Shown here piece after piece: positions 31,777 through 40,424 of a stretch of DNA of 64,000 bases. This stretch comes from FEN-1219 sp964503125. GTDB taxonomy: Bacteria; Pseudomonadota; Gammaproteobacteria; Steroidobacterales; Rariloculaceae. The first letter of the stretch is position 1, and the number at the start of each line of letters is the position of its first letter. The stretch covers positions 1 through 64,000 of the forward strand of contig CAZCZE010000008.1 in NCBI GenBank assembly GCA_964503125.1. Reading direction: 5' to 3'. The translations under genes and the position numbers were made by a program. Under the pieces are notes generated by a model. The model was given only the letters and a program-made list of their open reading frames with translations. It was not told the origin of the DNA and did no database searches.

Positions 31777-33129
31777 GTGCGGCAATTCGACTTGCTCGTG
31801 ATCGGCGGCGGCAGCGGCGGGCTCGGGGCGGCCCAGCGCGCGGTCGAGTACGGCGCGCGCGTCGCGCTGTTCGAGCCCGCACGGCTCGGCGGCACCTGCG
31901 TCAACGTGGGCTGCGTGCCGAAGAAGGTCATGTGGAACGCGGCCGAGCTCAAGGCGGCCCTCGATCACGCGCCGCACTACGGGTTCGACCTCCGCGTGGG
32001 CGGCCACGATTGGGCAAAGCTCAAACGCGGGCGCGACGCTTACGTGCTGCGTTTGAACGGCATCTACGAGCGCAACCTCGACAAGAAGGGCATCGTCACG
32101 GTGCGTGCGGGCGCCCGTTTGCGCAGCGCTAACGAGGTCGTCGATGCGAACGGCGAGGTCTACTCGGCCAAGCACGTCGTCATCGCGACGGGCGGTGCAC
32201 CGAAGCTGCCCGCGGTGCCCGGCGCCGAGCTCGGGATCACGTCGGACGGCTTCTTCGAGCTCGACAGGCTGCCGCGGCGCGTGGCCGTCGTCGGCAGCGG
32301 CTACATCGCCGTAGAGCTCTCGGGCGTGCTACACGCGCTCGGCAGCGAGGTCACGCTGTTCGCGCGCGGCGATCGGCTGCTGCGCCACTTCGACCCGCTG
32401 CTCGGCGACCAGCTCATGGCCGCCATGCGCGGCAGCGGCATCGAGGTGGTCACGCACATGTCGACGCACGCGCTCTCGCGCGGCGCTGACGGCGCGCTCA
32501 CGCTCGCGGCCGCCGACGGCCGCACGTTCGCAGGTCTAGACGCGGTGCTCTGGGCCATCGGCCGCGCGCCGCACACGGCCGGCCTCGGCTTGGAGAGCGC
32601 GGGTGTAAAGCTCGACGCGGAAGGCTTCGTCGCCGTCGACGGCTATCAGAACGCGAGCGTGCCTGGCGTCTACGCTGTCGGCGACGTCACGGGCCAGGCC
32701 GAGCTCACGCCCGTCGCGATCGCCGCGGGGCGCCGGCTTGCGGACCGCGTGTTCGGCGGCATGACCGAGCAGCGCCTCCGCTACGACGTCATTCCCACGG
32801 TCGTGTTCTCGCACCCGCCGATCGGCACCGTGGGGCTCTCCGAGGACGAAGCGCGGCAGCGCTATCCCGGCGAGCCGATCAAGGTCTACAAGTCCGAGTT
32901 CGTCTCGATGTTCTACGCGCTTACGGACGATAAGCCGCAGACCGCGATGAAGCTCGTCTGCGTCGGCGCCGAGGAGCGCGTCGTCGGCTGCCACGTCATC
33001 GGCCTCGGTGCCGACGAGATGATCCAGGGCTTCGCCGTGGCGGTCACGATGGGCGCCCGCAAACGCGACTTCGACGACACGATCGCGATCCACCCGACGA
33101 GCGCCGAAGAGCTCGTGACGATGCGTTGA
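31777..33129 (+). CDS. gor: glutathione-disulfide reductase
   Basis: The 450-residue flavoprotein reduces oxidised glutathione with NADPH. LVIGGGSGGLGAAQRA is the FAD site, LGGTCVNVGCVPKKVMWN holds the redox-active cysteines, VVGSGYIAVELSGVLHALGS is the NADPH fold, and VYAVGDVTGQAELTPVAIAA is the second FAD motif. C-terminal HPTSAEELVTMR carries the catalytic His-Glu. It starts with GTG. The stop overlaps the murJ ATG by one base (TGATG). Confidence 0.92.
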   Translation: MRQFDLLVIGGGSGGLGAAQRAVEYGARVALFEPARLGGTCVNVGCVPKKVMWNAAELKAALDHAPHYGFDLRVGGHDWAKLKRGRDAYVLRLNGIYERNLDKKGIVTVRAGARLRSANEVVDANGEVYSAKHVVIATGGAPKLPAVPGAELGITSDGFFELDRLPRRVAVVGSGYIAVELSGVLHALGSEVTLFARGDRLLRHFDPLLGDQLMAAMRGSGIEVVTHMSTHALSRGADGALTLAAADGRTFAGLDAVLWAIGRAPHTAGLGLESAGVKLDAEGFVAVDGYQNASVPGVYAVGDVTGQAELTPVAIAAGRRLADRVFGGMTEQRLRYDVIPTVVFSHPPIGTVGLSEDEARQRYPGEPIKVYKSEFVSMFYALTDDKPQTAMKLVCVGAEERVVGCHVIGLGADEMIQGFAVAVTMGARKRDFDDTIAIHPTSAEELVTMR

Positions 33130-34790
33130 TGGGTACCCGCGACGGCGAGCCCGGTTCGACGGGTGCGGCGCGAGGCAGTGGGCGCTCGGGCGTGGGCGCG
33201 CTCCTCGTCGGCATCGGCATCCTCTCGAGCCGCGTCATGGGCCTGGTGCGCGAGCGCGTGCTCGCGACGTATTTCGGCACGAGCCTCTACGCGGACGTGT
33301 TCAGCGCCGGTTTGCGGGGGCCGAACTTGCTCCAGAACCTGCTCGGCGAGGGCGTGCTCAGCGCGTCGTTCATTCCAGCCTACTCGGCGCTGCTCGGCCA
33401 AGGCCGGACGCAGGAAGCCGGGCGCGTGGCCGGTGCCGCGTTTGGGCTGTTGCTCGCGCTCGCGGGCGCGATTTCGCTCATCGGCATCGCGATCGCCCCG
33501 CTGCTCGTCACGGTCCTCATGCCGGGCTTCACGGGGCTGCGGCGCGAGCTGGCAATCGACGTCGTGCGCATCATGTTCCCGATGACAGGCTTGCTCGTGC
33601 TCTCGGCCTGGGCGCTCGGCATTTTGAACAGCCACCGCAAGTTCTTCGTGCCGTATTTCGCCCCCGTGCTCTGGAACGCTGCGATCATCGGCGCGCTCGT
33701 GTGGTTCGGCTCGCGGCTTACGCTCGACGCGCTCGTGCGCGCAGCCGCATGGGGCGCGCTCGTCGGCGGCGCGCTCCAATTCGCCGTGCAGCTGCCGTTC
33801 GTCTTCAAGCTCGATCGCGAGATCCGTTTGAACCTCGGCCGCAACGAGCCCGCATTCAAAGATGCCGTGCGCAACGCCGGTCCCGCGATCTTGGGCCGCG
33901 GCGTCGTGCAGCTCTCGGGCTATCTCGACCTCGTGCTCGCGAGCCTGCTTGCCGTCGGCGCTGTCTCCCGGCTGCGCTACGCGCAGACGTTGTATCTCTT
34001 GCCCGTGAGCCTGTTCGCGATGAGCGTGGCCGCCGCGGCTCTCCCTGAGCTCGCGCGCGAGCGCGAAGGCGCGATCGGCGCGCTGCTCGAGCGCACCGTC
34101 GCGGCCGTGCGGCGCGTGGCGTTCTACGTCGTGCCGAGCTTCGTCGCGTTCGTGGCCGTAGGCGACGTGCTCGTCGCCGGCCTGTATCGAGCCGGGGAGT
34201 TCGGCGCCGCTGACGTGCGCGTGGTCTGGTTCATCCTGATCGCGTACAGCCTAGGCCTCTTGGCGTCGACGACGACGCGCGTGTATCAGTCGGCGTTTTT
34301 CGCGCTGCGCGACACGGCGACGCCGGCGCGCGCGGCGCTCGTGCGCGTGCTCGTCGCCCTCTTCGCGGGCGCCGTGCTCATGGTGCAGTTCGAGCCCGTG
34401 AGCTTGCTCGGTGTCGCGATCCCAGCGGGTGCGTTCGCGTCGTACACGGCCGCCGGCCTACCGCTCGGGCCGCTCGGGCTCGCCGCGGGCGCGGCGCTCG
34501 GCGCCTGGGTCGAGTGGCTGTGGTTGCGACGGCGGCTCGGCGTCGCACTCGGCGCTGTCGGCGCGGGCTTCGGGCCGCTCGTGCGGATGTTCGCGGCGGC
34601 GCTCGCCGCCGCCGCTGCCGCGCGCGGCGCCGACGCGTGGCTCGCGTCGACGAGCCCGCTGCTGACCGGCCTGCTCGTGGCCGCGGTGTTCGGCGTCGTG
34701 TATCTCGCCGCGGCGCGCCTGCTCGGGCTCGACGAAGCGCGAGCGATGACACGCGCCCTGATGCGACGCGCGCGCCTCGCGCAGCGCTGA
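33129..34790 (+). CDS. murJ: MurJ lipid II flippase
   Basis: The 553-residue protein has about 14 membrane helices of the MVIN/MurJ family: GIGILSSRVMGLVRERVLAT, FSAGLRGPNLLQNLLGEGVL, SASFIPAYS and FYVVPSFVAFVAVGDVLVAG. It moves lipid II across the inner membrane during peptidoglycan synthesis. The ATG at 33129 overlaps the gor stop. The N-terminal extension is short and Gly-rich. It may be one of two MurJ-type genes in the genome, since it lies apart from the usual rpsT-ribF neighbours. Confidence 0.9.
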   Translation: MGTRDGEPGSTGAARGSGRSGVGALLVGIGILSSRVMGLVRERVLATYFGTSLYADVFSAGLRGPNLLQNLLGEGVLSASFIPAYSALLGQGRTQEAGRVAGAAFGLLLALAGAISLIGIAIAPLLVTVLMPGFTGLRRELAIDVVRIMFPMTGLLVLSAWALGILNSHRKFFVPYFAPVLWNAAIIGALVWFGSRLTLDALVRAAAWGALVGGALQFAVQLPFVFKLDREIRLNLGRNEPAFKDAVRNAGPAILGRGVVQLSGYLDLVLASLLAVGAVSRLRYAQTLYLLPVSLFAMSVAAAALPELAREREGAIGALLERTVAAVRRVAFYVVPSFVAFVAVGDVLVAGLYRAGEFGAADVRVVWFILIAYSLGLLASTTTRVYQSAFFALRDTATPARAALVRVLVALFAGAVLMVQFEPVSLLGVAIPAGAFASYTAAGLPLGPLGLAAGAALGAWVEWLWLRRRLGVALGAVGAGFGPLVRMFAAALAAAAAARGADAWLASTSPLLTGLLVAAVFGVVYLAAARLLGLDEARAMTRALMRRARLAQR

Positions 34791-34828
34791 GGGGCGTCGC
34801 TCGCGCGGTCGTCCCTGCCGGCAACGTC

Positions 34829-35536
34829 TCAGTCGACGTGCTTCACGCTCGAGGCGCCCGACGTCGAGACGCTGTGCTCGCTCACGGCGCCCGCATACTC
34901 GAGGCTCGACGCACCCGACACATTGCCCGTGAGCCGGCCGCCGCCCATGCGCAACTCGACGCTCGCCGCGCCGCTCACGGACACGGTGGCGTTGGTCACG
35001 GTGACGCCGTCGAGATCGGCCTCGCCCGCGCCGCTCAGCGTGAGATCGAGATCGTCGTAGCGGCTCGACTCGCCTTCGAGGTCGGAGGCGCCGGTCAGCA
35101 CGACCGTGAGCTTCGCGCCGTCGAAGCCCGAAAAGTCGAGCGCGGTCGCGCCCGACAAAGTCACCTCGCGAAGCTCGGGCAACGTGATGCTCGCCTTCAT
35201 GCGGCAGCGGTCGACAAGGGGGCAGCCGCCGAACCACGACCCGTCGTCGAGGCCGAGCACCAACCGGCCGTCGTCGATGCGCGCTTCGACCCCGTCCACG
35301 AGCTCGACGGGGACGTCGAGCTCGACCCGCCACGCGTCGCCGCGCATGACCGTGGAGTCCCACTGGCCGCTCGCCTCGACACCCGTGAAGTCGCCGAGCT
35401 GCGGCGTGAGCGTGCTGCGCTCGCCGGAGATTTGCGGCTCGGTCGTCACCCCGAAGCGCATCCATAGAGCCCCGGCGACGAGCAGGAAGGCGACGAAACC
35501 GACGCCCGCGAACAGGGCGCGTTGACTGTTGCTCAT
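34829..35536 (-). CDS. head-GIN (DUF2807) domain protein
   Basis: The 235-residue protein has one N-terminal membrane helix (ALFAGVGFVAFLLVAGALWM) and a repetitive beta-helix domain: LPELREVTLSGATALDFSGF, LTVVLTGASDLEGES, LDLTLSGAGEADLDGVTV, VSGAASVELRMGGGRL and NVSGASSLEYAG. It is the putative auto-transporter adhesin head-GIN family. It would face the periplasm. It is the last gene of an ABC/GntR operon and overlaps the GntR stop by four bases. Confidence 0.8.
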   Translation of the reverse strand: MSNSQRALFAGVGFVAFLLVAGALWMRFGVTTEPQISGERSTLTPQLGDFTGVEASGQWDSTVMRGDAWRVELDVPVELVDGVEARIDDGRLVLGLDDGSWFGGCPLVDRCRMKASITLPELREVTLSGATALDFSGFDGAKLTVVLTGASDLEGESSRYDDLDLTLSGAGEADLDGVTVTNATVSVSGAASVELRMGGGRLTGNVSGASSLEYAGAVSEHSVSTSGASSVKHVD

Positions 35537-35904
35537 GACGCGTTCTCTCCGTTCAGGCGCGCGAAGTGGGGCTCGAGGTCGTCGAGGTTCAGGCCGAGCA
35601 CGCGCATCGTGCGAAACACGCGCGGCAGCTCGTTGCGGATGAACTCGCCTTTGAGCTCGTCGACGATGCGCCTCCTGGCCTCTGGTGCGACGAAATAGCC
35701 GAGCCCGCGCTGGTTCTCGATGATCTGGCGATCGAGTAGCGCTTGGTAGCTCTTGGTCACGGTGTTCGGGTTGACGCCGACGCTGACGGCGAGATCGCGG
35801 ATCGACGGAATGCGCTCGCCTTCGCTCCACTCGCCGTCGAGGATGCGATCGCGCATCTGGTCCGCGATCTGCTGGAAAATGCCCTTGGGCTGACTAAACT
35901 CCAT
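35533..35904 (-). CDS. GntR family regulator, YtrA-type
   Basis: The 123-residue protein has the short winged helix-turn-helix form of YtrA-like regulators: IFQQIADQMRDRILDGEWSE, ERIPSIRDLAVSVGVNPNTV and TKSYQALLDRQIIENQRGLG. It has only a small C-terminal tail instead of an effector domain. Such proteins repress the ABC operon they belong to. The ATG at 35904 lies within the permease 3' end (11-base overlap). Confidence 0.85.
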   Translation of the reverse strand: MEFSQPKGIFQQIADQMRDRILDGEWSEGERIPSIRDLAVSVGVNPNTVTKSYQALLDRQIIENQRGLGYFVAPEARRRIVDELKGEFIRNELPRVFRTMRVLGLNLDDLEPHFARLNGENAS

Positions 35905-36634
35905 GGCGCACCTGAGTCTCCTTGACTCGCAGCCAGGCGACGAACCAACAGAACAACGGCAGCCCGACGAGGTAGGTGTAGTACAAGGGCCAGACGATCC
36001 AGTCGAAATCGACGTAGTAATCGCCTTGAACTTGGACCCCTTCGCCGATGCTCCACGTGACGCCGACACCGAACGCCGAGAGGCCGGCGACGATGACGAC
36101 GAGGGCCAGCAACGTCTTAATGTAGTTGAGCCTGCGGAACCAGGCGGCGCCCAAGAAGAACAACGACTGCACCACGAGGTAGTGCGGCAGCACGGACCAC
36201 GCGACTGGATCGAACGGCGAGAACAGCACGTTCTCGCCCCCGAATGCGACGAGCTTCAAGACCTCGACGAGCAGCGACAGCGCGGTCGTGAAGAGCAGCA
36301 GGTAGCCGATCAGCACCACGGTGCTCATGAGCAAGCGGGCAACGGTCTTTTCGAGCGCTGTGGCCGGCAGCAGCAGGAATGCAGCGCTCGTGGCCCGGCC
36401 GTGCAGATCGCTGAACGCCATGCTCGTCGTGATCGTGCCGACCGTGAATAGCGCGATGAGGAACACGGTGCGATAGAAGTCCGCGCTCGTGTAGGTCAGG
36501 TAGACGGCGCCTGCGGGGCCGAACAGTGCGAGCACGGCGACGATGGCCGAGACGATGAGCAGCATGCGCTGGTCGCGAAGAAGATCGCTGCGCAACAGCA
36601 AACCGAGACGGCGCGGCGAGAGTTGGTCGTTCAC
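35894..36634 (-). CDS. ABC-2-type permease subunit
   Basis: The 246-residue protein has about six membrane helices (MLLIVSAIVAVLALFGPAGA, TVFLIALFTVGTITTSMAFS, LLMSTVVLIGYLLLFTTALS and others) with a conserved DLHGRATSAAFLLLPATALE segment of ABC-2-like permeases. It starts with GTG, overlapping the ATPase stop, so the two are translationally coupled. Its partner is the ATPase upstream. The substrate is unknown. Confidence 0.75.
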   Translation of the reverse strand: MNDQLSPRRLGLLLRSDLLRDQRMLLIVSAIVAVLALFGPAGAVYLTYTSADFYRTVFLIALFTVGTITTSMAFSDLHGRATSAAFLLLPATALEKTVARLLMSTVVLIGYLLLFTTALSLLVEVLKLVAFGGENVLFSPFDPVAWSVLPHYLVVQSLFFLGAAWFRRLNYIKTLLALVVIVAGLSAFGVGVTWSIGEGVQVQGDYYVDFDWIVWPLYYTYLVGLPLFCWFVAWLRVKETQVRHGV

Positions 36635-37494
36635 GACGCACCTCCCGCGGGCGCGAACAGGGAGGTCGCGAGATCGGGCCTCGTGACGAGCGCGTTGAAC
36701 AGCACCTCGAGATCGAGCGGCCCTTCGCTCGCCCCCGCGTCCTGCCACACGGACCAGAACCCGCCGACGGCGGGCTCGCTGAACACGAGGCCCGGTGCGC
36801 CCGCGGCTGGCGGCGAAACGCTGTGCATCATGCGAATCCGCGCGCCGATCTCGGCGAGCGTGCGGTTCAGCAGCACGCGGCCTTGATGGAGCAGCACGAG
36901 CGGATCCATGAGCGTGCCGAGATCGCGCACCTGATGCGTCGAGATCACGAACATGCGGTCGTCGGTGAGCGCTTCGGCGATCACGCGCCGGAACAGGCTC
37001 TTCGACGGGATGTCGAGGCCGTTCGTCGGCTCGTCGAGCAGCACGAGCCTCGCTTGCGTTGCGAGGCCGAACGCGAGCAGGAATTTCTTCTGCTGGCCGT
37101 ACGAGAGCGTCGGGAGCCGCGCGCCGTCCTCGAGCTCGAACTCGCGCAGGTAGCGCGCGAACAATGCGGCATCGAACTTGGGGTAGAACGGCGCCCGCCT
37201 CCGCACGTAAGCACCCACGCTCAGGTTCGGCACGTGAATGTCTTCGGGCAACATGAACACCTCCGCGAGGAGGGCGGGTTCGCGCGCGGCGGGATTCCTG
37301 TCGAGCGCGCGAACGGTGCCCGAGTTCGCGAACAGCAGGCCCGTCATGAGCTTGAGCAGCGTCGACTTGCCCGCGCCGTTGACGCCGAGCAAGCCCGAAA
37401 TCGTGCCGCGCTCGAGCGTCAGCCCGAGGTCGGCGAACAGTGGGCGGCCGTTGTAACCGAAGGAAAGGCCTGAGATTTCAAGCATGTGACTCAT
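36631..37494 (-). CDS. ABC transporter ATP-binding protein
   Basis: The 287-residue ATPase has Walker A LLGVNGAGKSTLLKLMTG, signature LSYGQQKKFLLAFGLA, Walker B LVLLDEPTNGLD and an H-loop STHQVRD. It resembles the YtrB/EcsA branch that pairs with YtrA-type GntR regulators and ABC-2 permeases. First gene of a four-gene operon: ATPase, permease, GntR, GIN-domain protein. Confidence 0.85.
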   Translation of the reverse strand: MSHMLEISGLSFGYNGRPLFADLGLTLERGTISGLLGVNGAGKSTLLKLMTGLLFANSGTVRALDRNPAAREPALLAEVFMLPEDIHVPNLSVGAYVRRRAPFYPKFDAALFARYLREFELEDGARLPTLSYGQQKKFLLAFGLATQARLVLLDEPTNGLDIPSKSLFRRVIAEALTDDRMFVISTHQVRDLGTLMDPLVLLHQGRVLLNRTLAEIGARIRMMHSVSPPAAGAPGLVFSEPAVGGFWSVWQDAGASEGPLDLEVLFNALVTRPDLATSLFAPAGGAS

Positions 37495-37514
37495 CGACTA
37501 GTGCCCTATTTGAG

Positions 37515-37548
37515 TAGTACACTAGGATATAGAGACGAGTGCTGTCAA
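37515..37548 (-). promoter_or_regulatory. promoter and likely GntR operator of the ABC operon
   Basis: On the minus strand TTGACA (37543-37548) and TAGTGT (37519-37524) are 18 bases apart. The -10 lies inside TAGTGTACTA (37515-37524), whose TAGT and ACTA arms are complementary. A YtrA-type repressor bound there would block polymerase. The overlap is seen directly. The identity of the binding protein is inferred. Confidence 0.5.
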
Positions 37549-37591
37549 GGCCCAGCTCGGCTCGCGAGCCGAAAGTCAGCGCCGGCGCAGA

Positions 37592-38698
37592 CTAGGCGCG
37601 CAAGTGGAGATCGCCGGCGCCGTACTCGACGCCGAGGGGCTCGATGACGAGGCTCTTCTTGCCCGCGCGGACCTCGCCCGCGTGCGAGGCGCGCACGCCG
37701 GCCGCGGCCGCAACGCGGAGCGCGGCGGGCACGTCGGCCGACGCGACGAACAGCGCGAAGCCGGCGCCCATGTTGAGACTGCCGTAAGCGTCGTGCGCGC
37801 TCATGCCGCCTTCTCGCTGCATGAGCTCGAGCACGGGTGGCACGGGCGGCACCTCGCGCACGACGTAGCGCAGCTCGGCGGGATGCCGCATGAGCTTGCG
37901 CCACCCGTGGCCCGTGACGTTGACGGCGTAACGCGGCCGCACGCCGGCCGCGAACAGTTTTTCCATGACGGGCGCGTAGAGGACCGTGGGATCGAGCAGC
38001 GCCTCGCCGAAGCTGCGGCCGTCGGCGAGGCGCGTGCGAAACCCAAGCGGCAGCCGTTCCGCGAGCTTGCGCGCGAGGCTCACGCCGTTCGCGTGTATGC
38101 CGCTCGAAGCGAGCAGCACGATCGCGTCGCCCGCAGCGAGCCGCTCGCCGAGCATGAGCCGGTCACGCGTCTTGACGATGCCGACGCACGACGCGGCGAG
38201 ATCGATGCGGGTTGCCTCGACGACGCCGCCGAGCGCGGGCGTCTCGCCGCCGCCCCACGACACGCCGCAGACGTCGCACGCGCGCTGCCAGCCGCGCACG
38301 AGATCGGCCAGGCGCTTTTCGTCGGCGAACCATTCGCTGCTGCCGGCCGACCAGTAGGCGTGCACGCAGAGCGGCGTAGCGCCGACCGTGATCAGGTCGT
38401 TGACGGCCATCGCGATCGTGTCCTGCGCGATCGTGTCGTAGTGGCTGCGCCCCGTGAAGCCGCGCACGGCGTCGGCGACGAGCGCCTTCGTGCCAAGACA
38501 TTCCGTGATCGACGCGATGAGCAGGCCGCCGACCTCGACCAAATAGGCCGATTCGCCGCGCGAGGCTTCGATCTCGGCGGCTCCGTGCGCCGCGAGGTTC
38601 GCGGCCGTCGCGCGCGCGGCGCGTTGCGCGAGGACCTTCGAGGCGTCGAGCGTCCCGTAGTCGACGCCCGCGGCGGCGTAGTCGAGACCTTTCTCCAT
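37592..38698 (-). CDS. AIR synthase (PurM)-family protein
   Basis: The 368-residue protein has the PurM layout: LDYAAAGVDYGTLDASKVLA, SITECLGTKALVADAV, DTIAQDTIAMAVNDLITVGA, WGGGETPALGGVVEA and LASSGIHANGVSLARKL. PurM makes aminoimidazole ribonucleotide in purine synthesis. The sequence differs from the canonical E. coli-type PurM in several places (VHAYWSAGSSEWFAD where FLDYY-type residues are usual), so it may be a paralogue with another job. No purN follows it. Confidence 0.7.
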   Translation of the reverse strand: MEKGLDYAAAGVDYGTLDASKVLAQRAARATAANLAAHGAAEIEASRGESAYLVEVGGLLIASITECLGTKALVADAVRGFTGRSHYDTIAQDTIAMAVNDLITVGATPLCVHAYWSAGSSEWFADEKRLADLVRGWQRACDVCGVSWGGGETPALGGVVEATRIDLAASCVGIVKTRDRLMLGERLAAGDAIVLLASSGIHANGVSLARKLAERLPLGFRTRLADGRSFGEALLDPTVLYAPVMEKLFAAGVRPRYAVNVTGHGWRKLMRHPAELRYVVREVPPVPPVLELMQREGGMSAHDAYGSLNMGAGFALFVASADVPAALRVAAAAGVRASHAGEVRAGKKSLVIEPLGVEYGAGDLHLRA

Positions 38699-38747
38699 CA
38701 GCCCATCATACCGGCGCGGCCGCGGCTTCCGCTGCGCTTGGTGCGCA

Positions 38748-39581
38748 TCAACGCACGAGCTGCTTGAGCAGCGGCTTCGTGTCCGGGCGCACGCCGCGCC
38801 AGATGAAGAACGACTCGGCCGCTTGCTCGACGAGCATGCCCCAGCCTTGCACTGCGCGGTGCGCGCCGTGGCTCTTGGCCCACGTGACGAACGGCGTGTC
38901 GCTCATCGAGTAAACCAAGTCGTAGCAGAAGCTCTGCGGGCCCACGAGCGACGCCGGGAACGGCGGTGTCTCGCCCTTGAGCCCCGCGGACGTGGCGTTG
39001 ACGAGCAAATCGAACGGCGTAAGCTCGGCGAGCTCCGCGAACGTGCACGCGCGCAGCGTGTTGCCGCCGCCGAACTGTGTCACGACCTGCTCCGCTCGTT
39101 CCTTGGAGCGGTTCGCGATGACGAGCCCGGCCGGGCGCTCGGCGAGCAACGGGCCGACGATGCCGCGCGCCGCGCCGCCGGCGCCGAGCACCACGATCCT
39201 TCGGTCCGCGAGCGCATGGCGTTGATTGACGGTGATGTCGCGAATGAAGCCGGCACCGTCGGTGTTGTCGCCGCGCAGGCGGCCGCCATCCATGCTGATC
39301 GTGTTGACGGCGCCGGCCGCGAGCGCGGCCTTGCTCTTCTCGCTGCAGAGCGCGAATGCGGCCTCTTTGTGCGGCACCGTGACGTTCAAGCCCTTGCCGC
39401 CGGCGGCACCGAAACCGCGCACGGCCGTCTCGAAGGCCCTCGGCTCGCAGTCGAGCAGCTCGTAGGTGAGATGCTGCCCCGTCTGGCGCGCGAAGACGGT
39501 GTGGATCAACGGGGAGCGGCTGTGCTCGACCGGATGGCCGACGAGACCGTAGCGATCGGGGCTGCGTTTGTTACTGGTCAT
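38748..39581 (-). CDS. aroE: shikimate dehydrogenase
   Basis: The 277-residue enzyme reduces 3-dehydroshikimate with NADPH in aromatic amino-acid synthesis. GHPVEHSRSPLIHTVFARQ is the substrate-binding start, GLNVTVPHKE has the catalytic Lys, NTDGAGFIRDI has the catalytic Asp, and VVLGAGGAARGIVGPLL is the NADPH motif. I chose the ATG at 39581. The upstream frame has no match. Confidence 0.9.
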   Translation of the reverse strand: MTSNKRSPDRYGLVGHPVEHSRSPLIHTVFARQTGQHLTYELLDCEPRAFETAVRGFGAAGGKGLNVTVPHKEAAFALCSEKSKAALAAGAVNTISMDGGRLRGDNTDGAGFIRDITVNQRHALADRRIVVLGAGGAARGIVGPLLAERPAGLVIANRSKERAEQVVTQFGGGNTLRACTFAELAELTPFDLLVNATSAGLKGETPPFPASLVGPQSFCYDLVYSMSDTPFVTWAKSHGAHRAVQGWGMLVEQAAESFFIWRGVRPDTKPLLKQLVR

Positions 39582-39655
39582 TCGGCAGACATTCTCGGCT
39601 TCGGATTCTGCGCGGTTTCCGGTAGCGTTGCCAGCCATTGACGGAGAAACGCGAA

Positions 39656-40252
39656 ATGCCGACGCAAGCGAAGAGTCCGCAACGCTGCCCCTGGAGCGAG
39701 GGCATCGACCCCGCGTATCAGCGCTATCACGACGAGGAGTGGGGCGTGCCCGTGCGCGACGACCGCGTGCACTTCGAGTTCCTCGTGCTCGAGAGCGCAC
39801 AGGCGGGGCTCTCCTGGTGGACGATCCTACGGAAACGCGAAGGGTACAGGCGCGCGTTCGCCGAGTTCGACGCCGTGAAAGTGGCGCGCTTCACGCCGCG
39901 CACCGTCGAGCGGCTCATGCAGGACGCGAGCATCGTGCGCAACCGCCAGAAGATCGAGGCCGCGATCGCGAACGCGCGCGGGTTTCTAAAGGTCCAGAAG
40001 GAGTTCGGCAGCTTCGACCGCTACGTCTGGGAGTTCGTCGGCAGCAAGCCCATCGTCAACCGCTGGCGCAAGCCCGGCGACGTGCCGGCGACGAGCCCCG
40101 AGTCGGACACCCTGAGCAAGGACCTCAAGAGCCGCGGGTTCAAATTCGTCGGCTCGACGATCGTCTACGCGCACCTGCAGGCCACGGGCCTCATCAACGA
40201 CCACCTCGTCACCTGCTTCCGCTACCGCGAAAGCGGGAGTGCGCGACGCTAA
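39656..40252 (+). CDS. tag: 3-methyladenine DNA glycosylase I
   Basis: The 198-residue enzyme removes 3-methyladenine from DNA. RCPWSEGIDPAYQRYHDEEW, FEFLVLESAQAGLSWWTILR, VRNRQKIEAAIANARGFLKV and GFKFVGSTIVYAHLQATGLI are the family blocks. The zinc ligands (RC near the start, YxxH near the DEEWG, and the late HLVTCF) are present. The ATG at 39656 follows aroE divergently. Confidence 0.9.
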   Translation: MPTQAKSPQRCPWSEGIDPAYQRYHDEEWGVPVRDDRVHFEFLVLESAQAGLSWWTILRKREGYRRAFAEFDAVKVARFTPRTVERLMQDASIVRNRQKIEAAIANARGFLKVQKEFGSFDRYVWEFVGSKPIVNRWRKPGDVPATSPESDTLSKDLKSRGFKFVGSTIVYAHLQATGLINDHLVTCFRYRESGSARR

Positions 40253-40424
40253 CCGGATTTCTCACCCGCCACGCCAAAGGATTTCTCACCGCGTGCCGAC
40301 GGCCTCTCCCGAGACCGTCAGCGCACAGGGACGTGCGCTGACGAGCCCCAGGGATGGTCTTCCGGCGTGTCTCGGGAGGGGCCTTCGACGAGCGTCGACG
40401 CCGCGTTCCCTGGCACCACACCTG

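Noticed and set aside
40253..40424. Repeated GGATTTCTCACC downstream of tag
   Set aside because: Two copies only, 26 bases apart, with no gene or mobile-element structure around.
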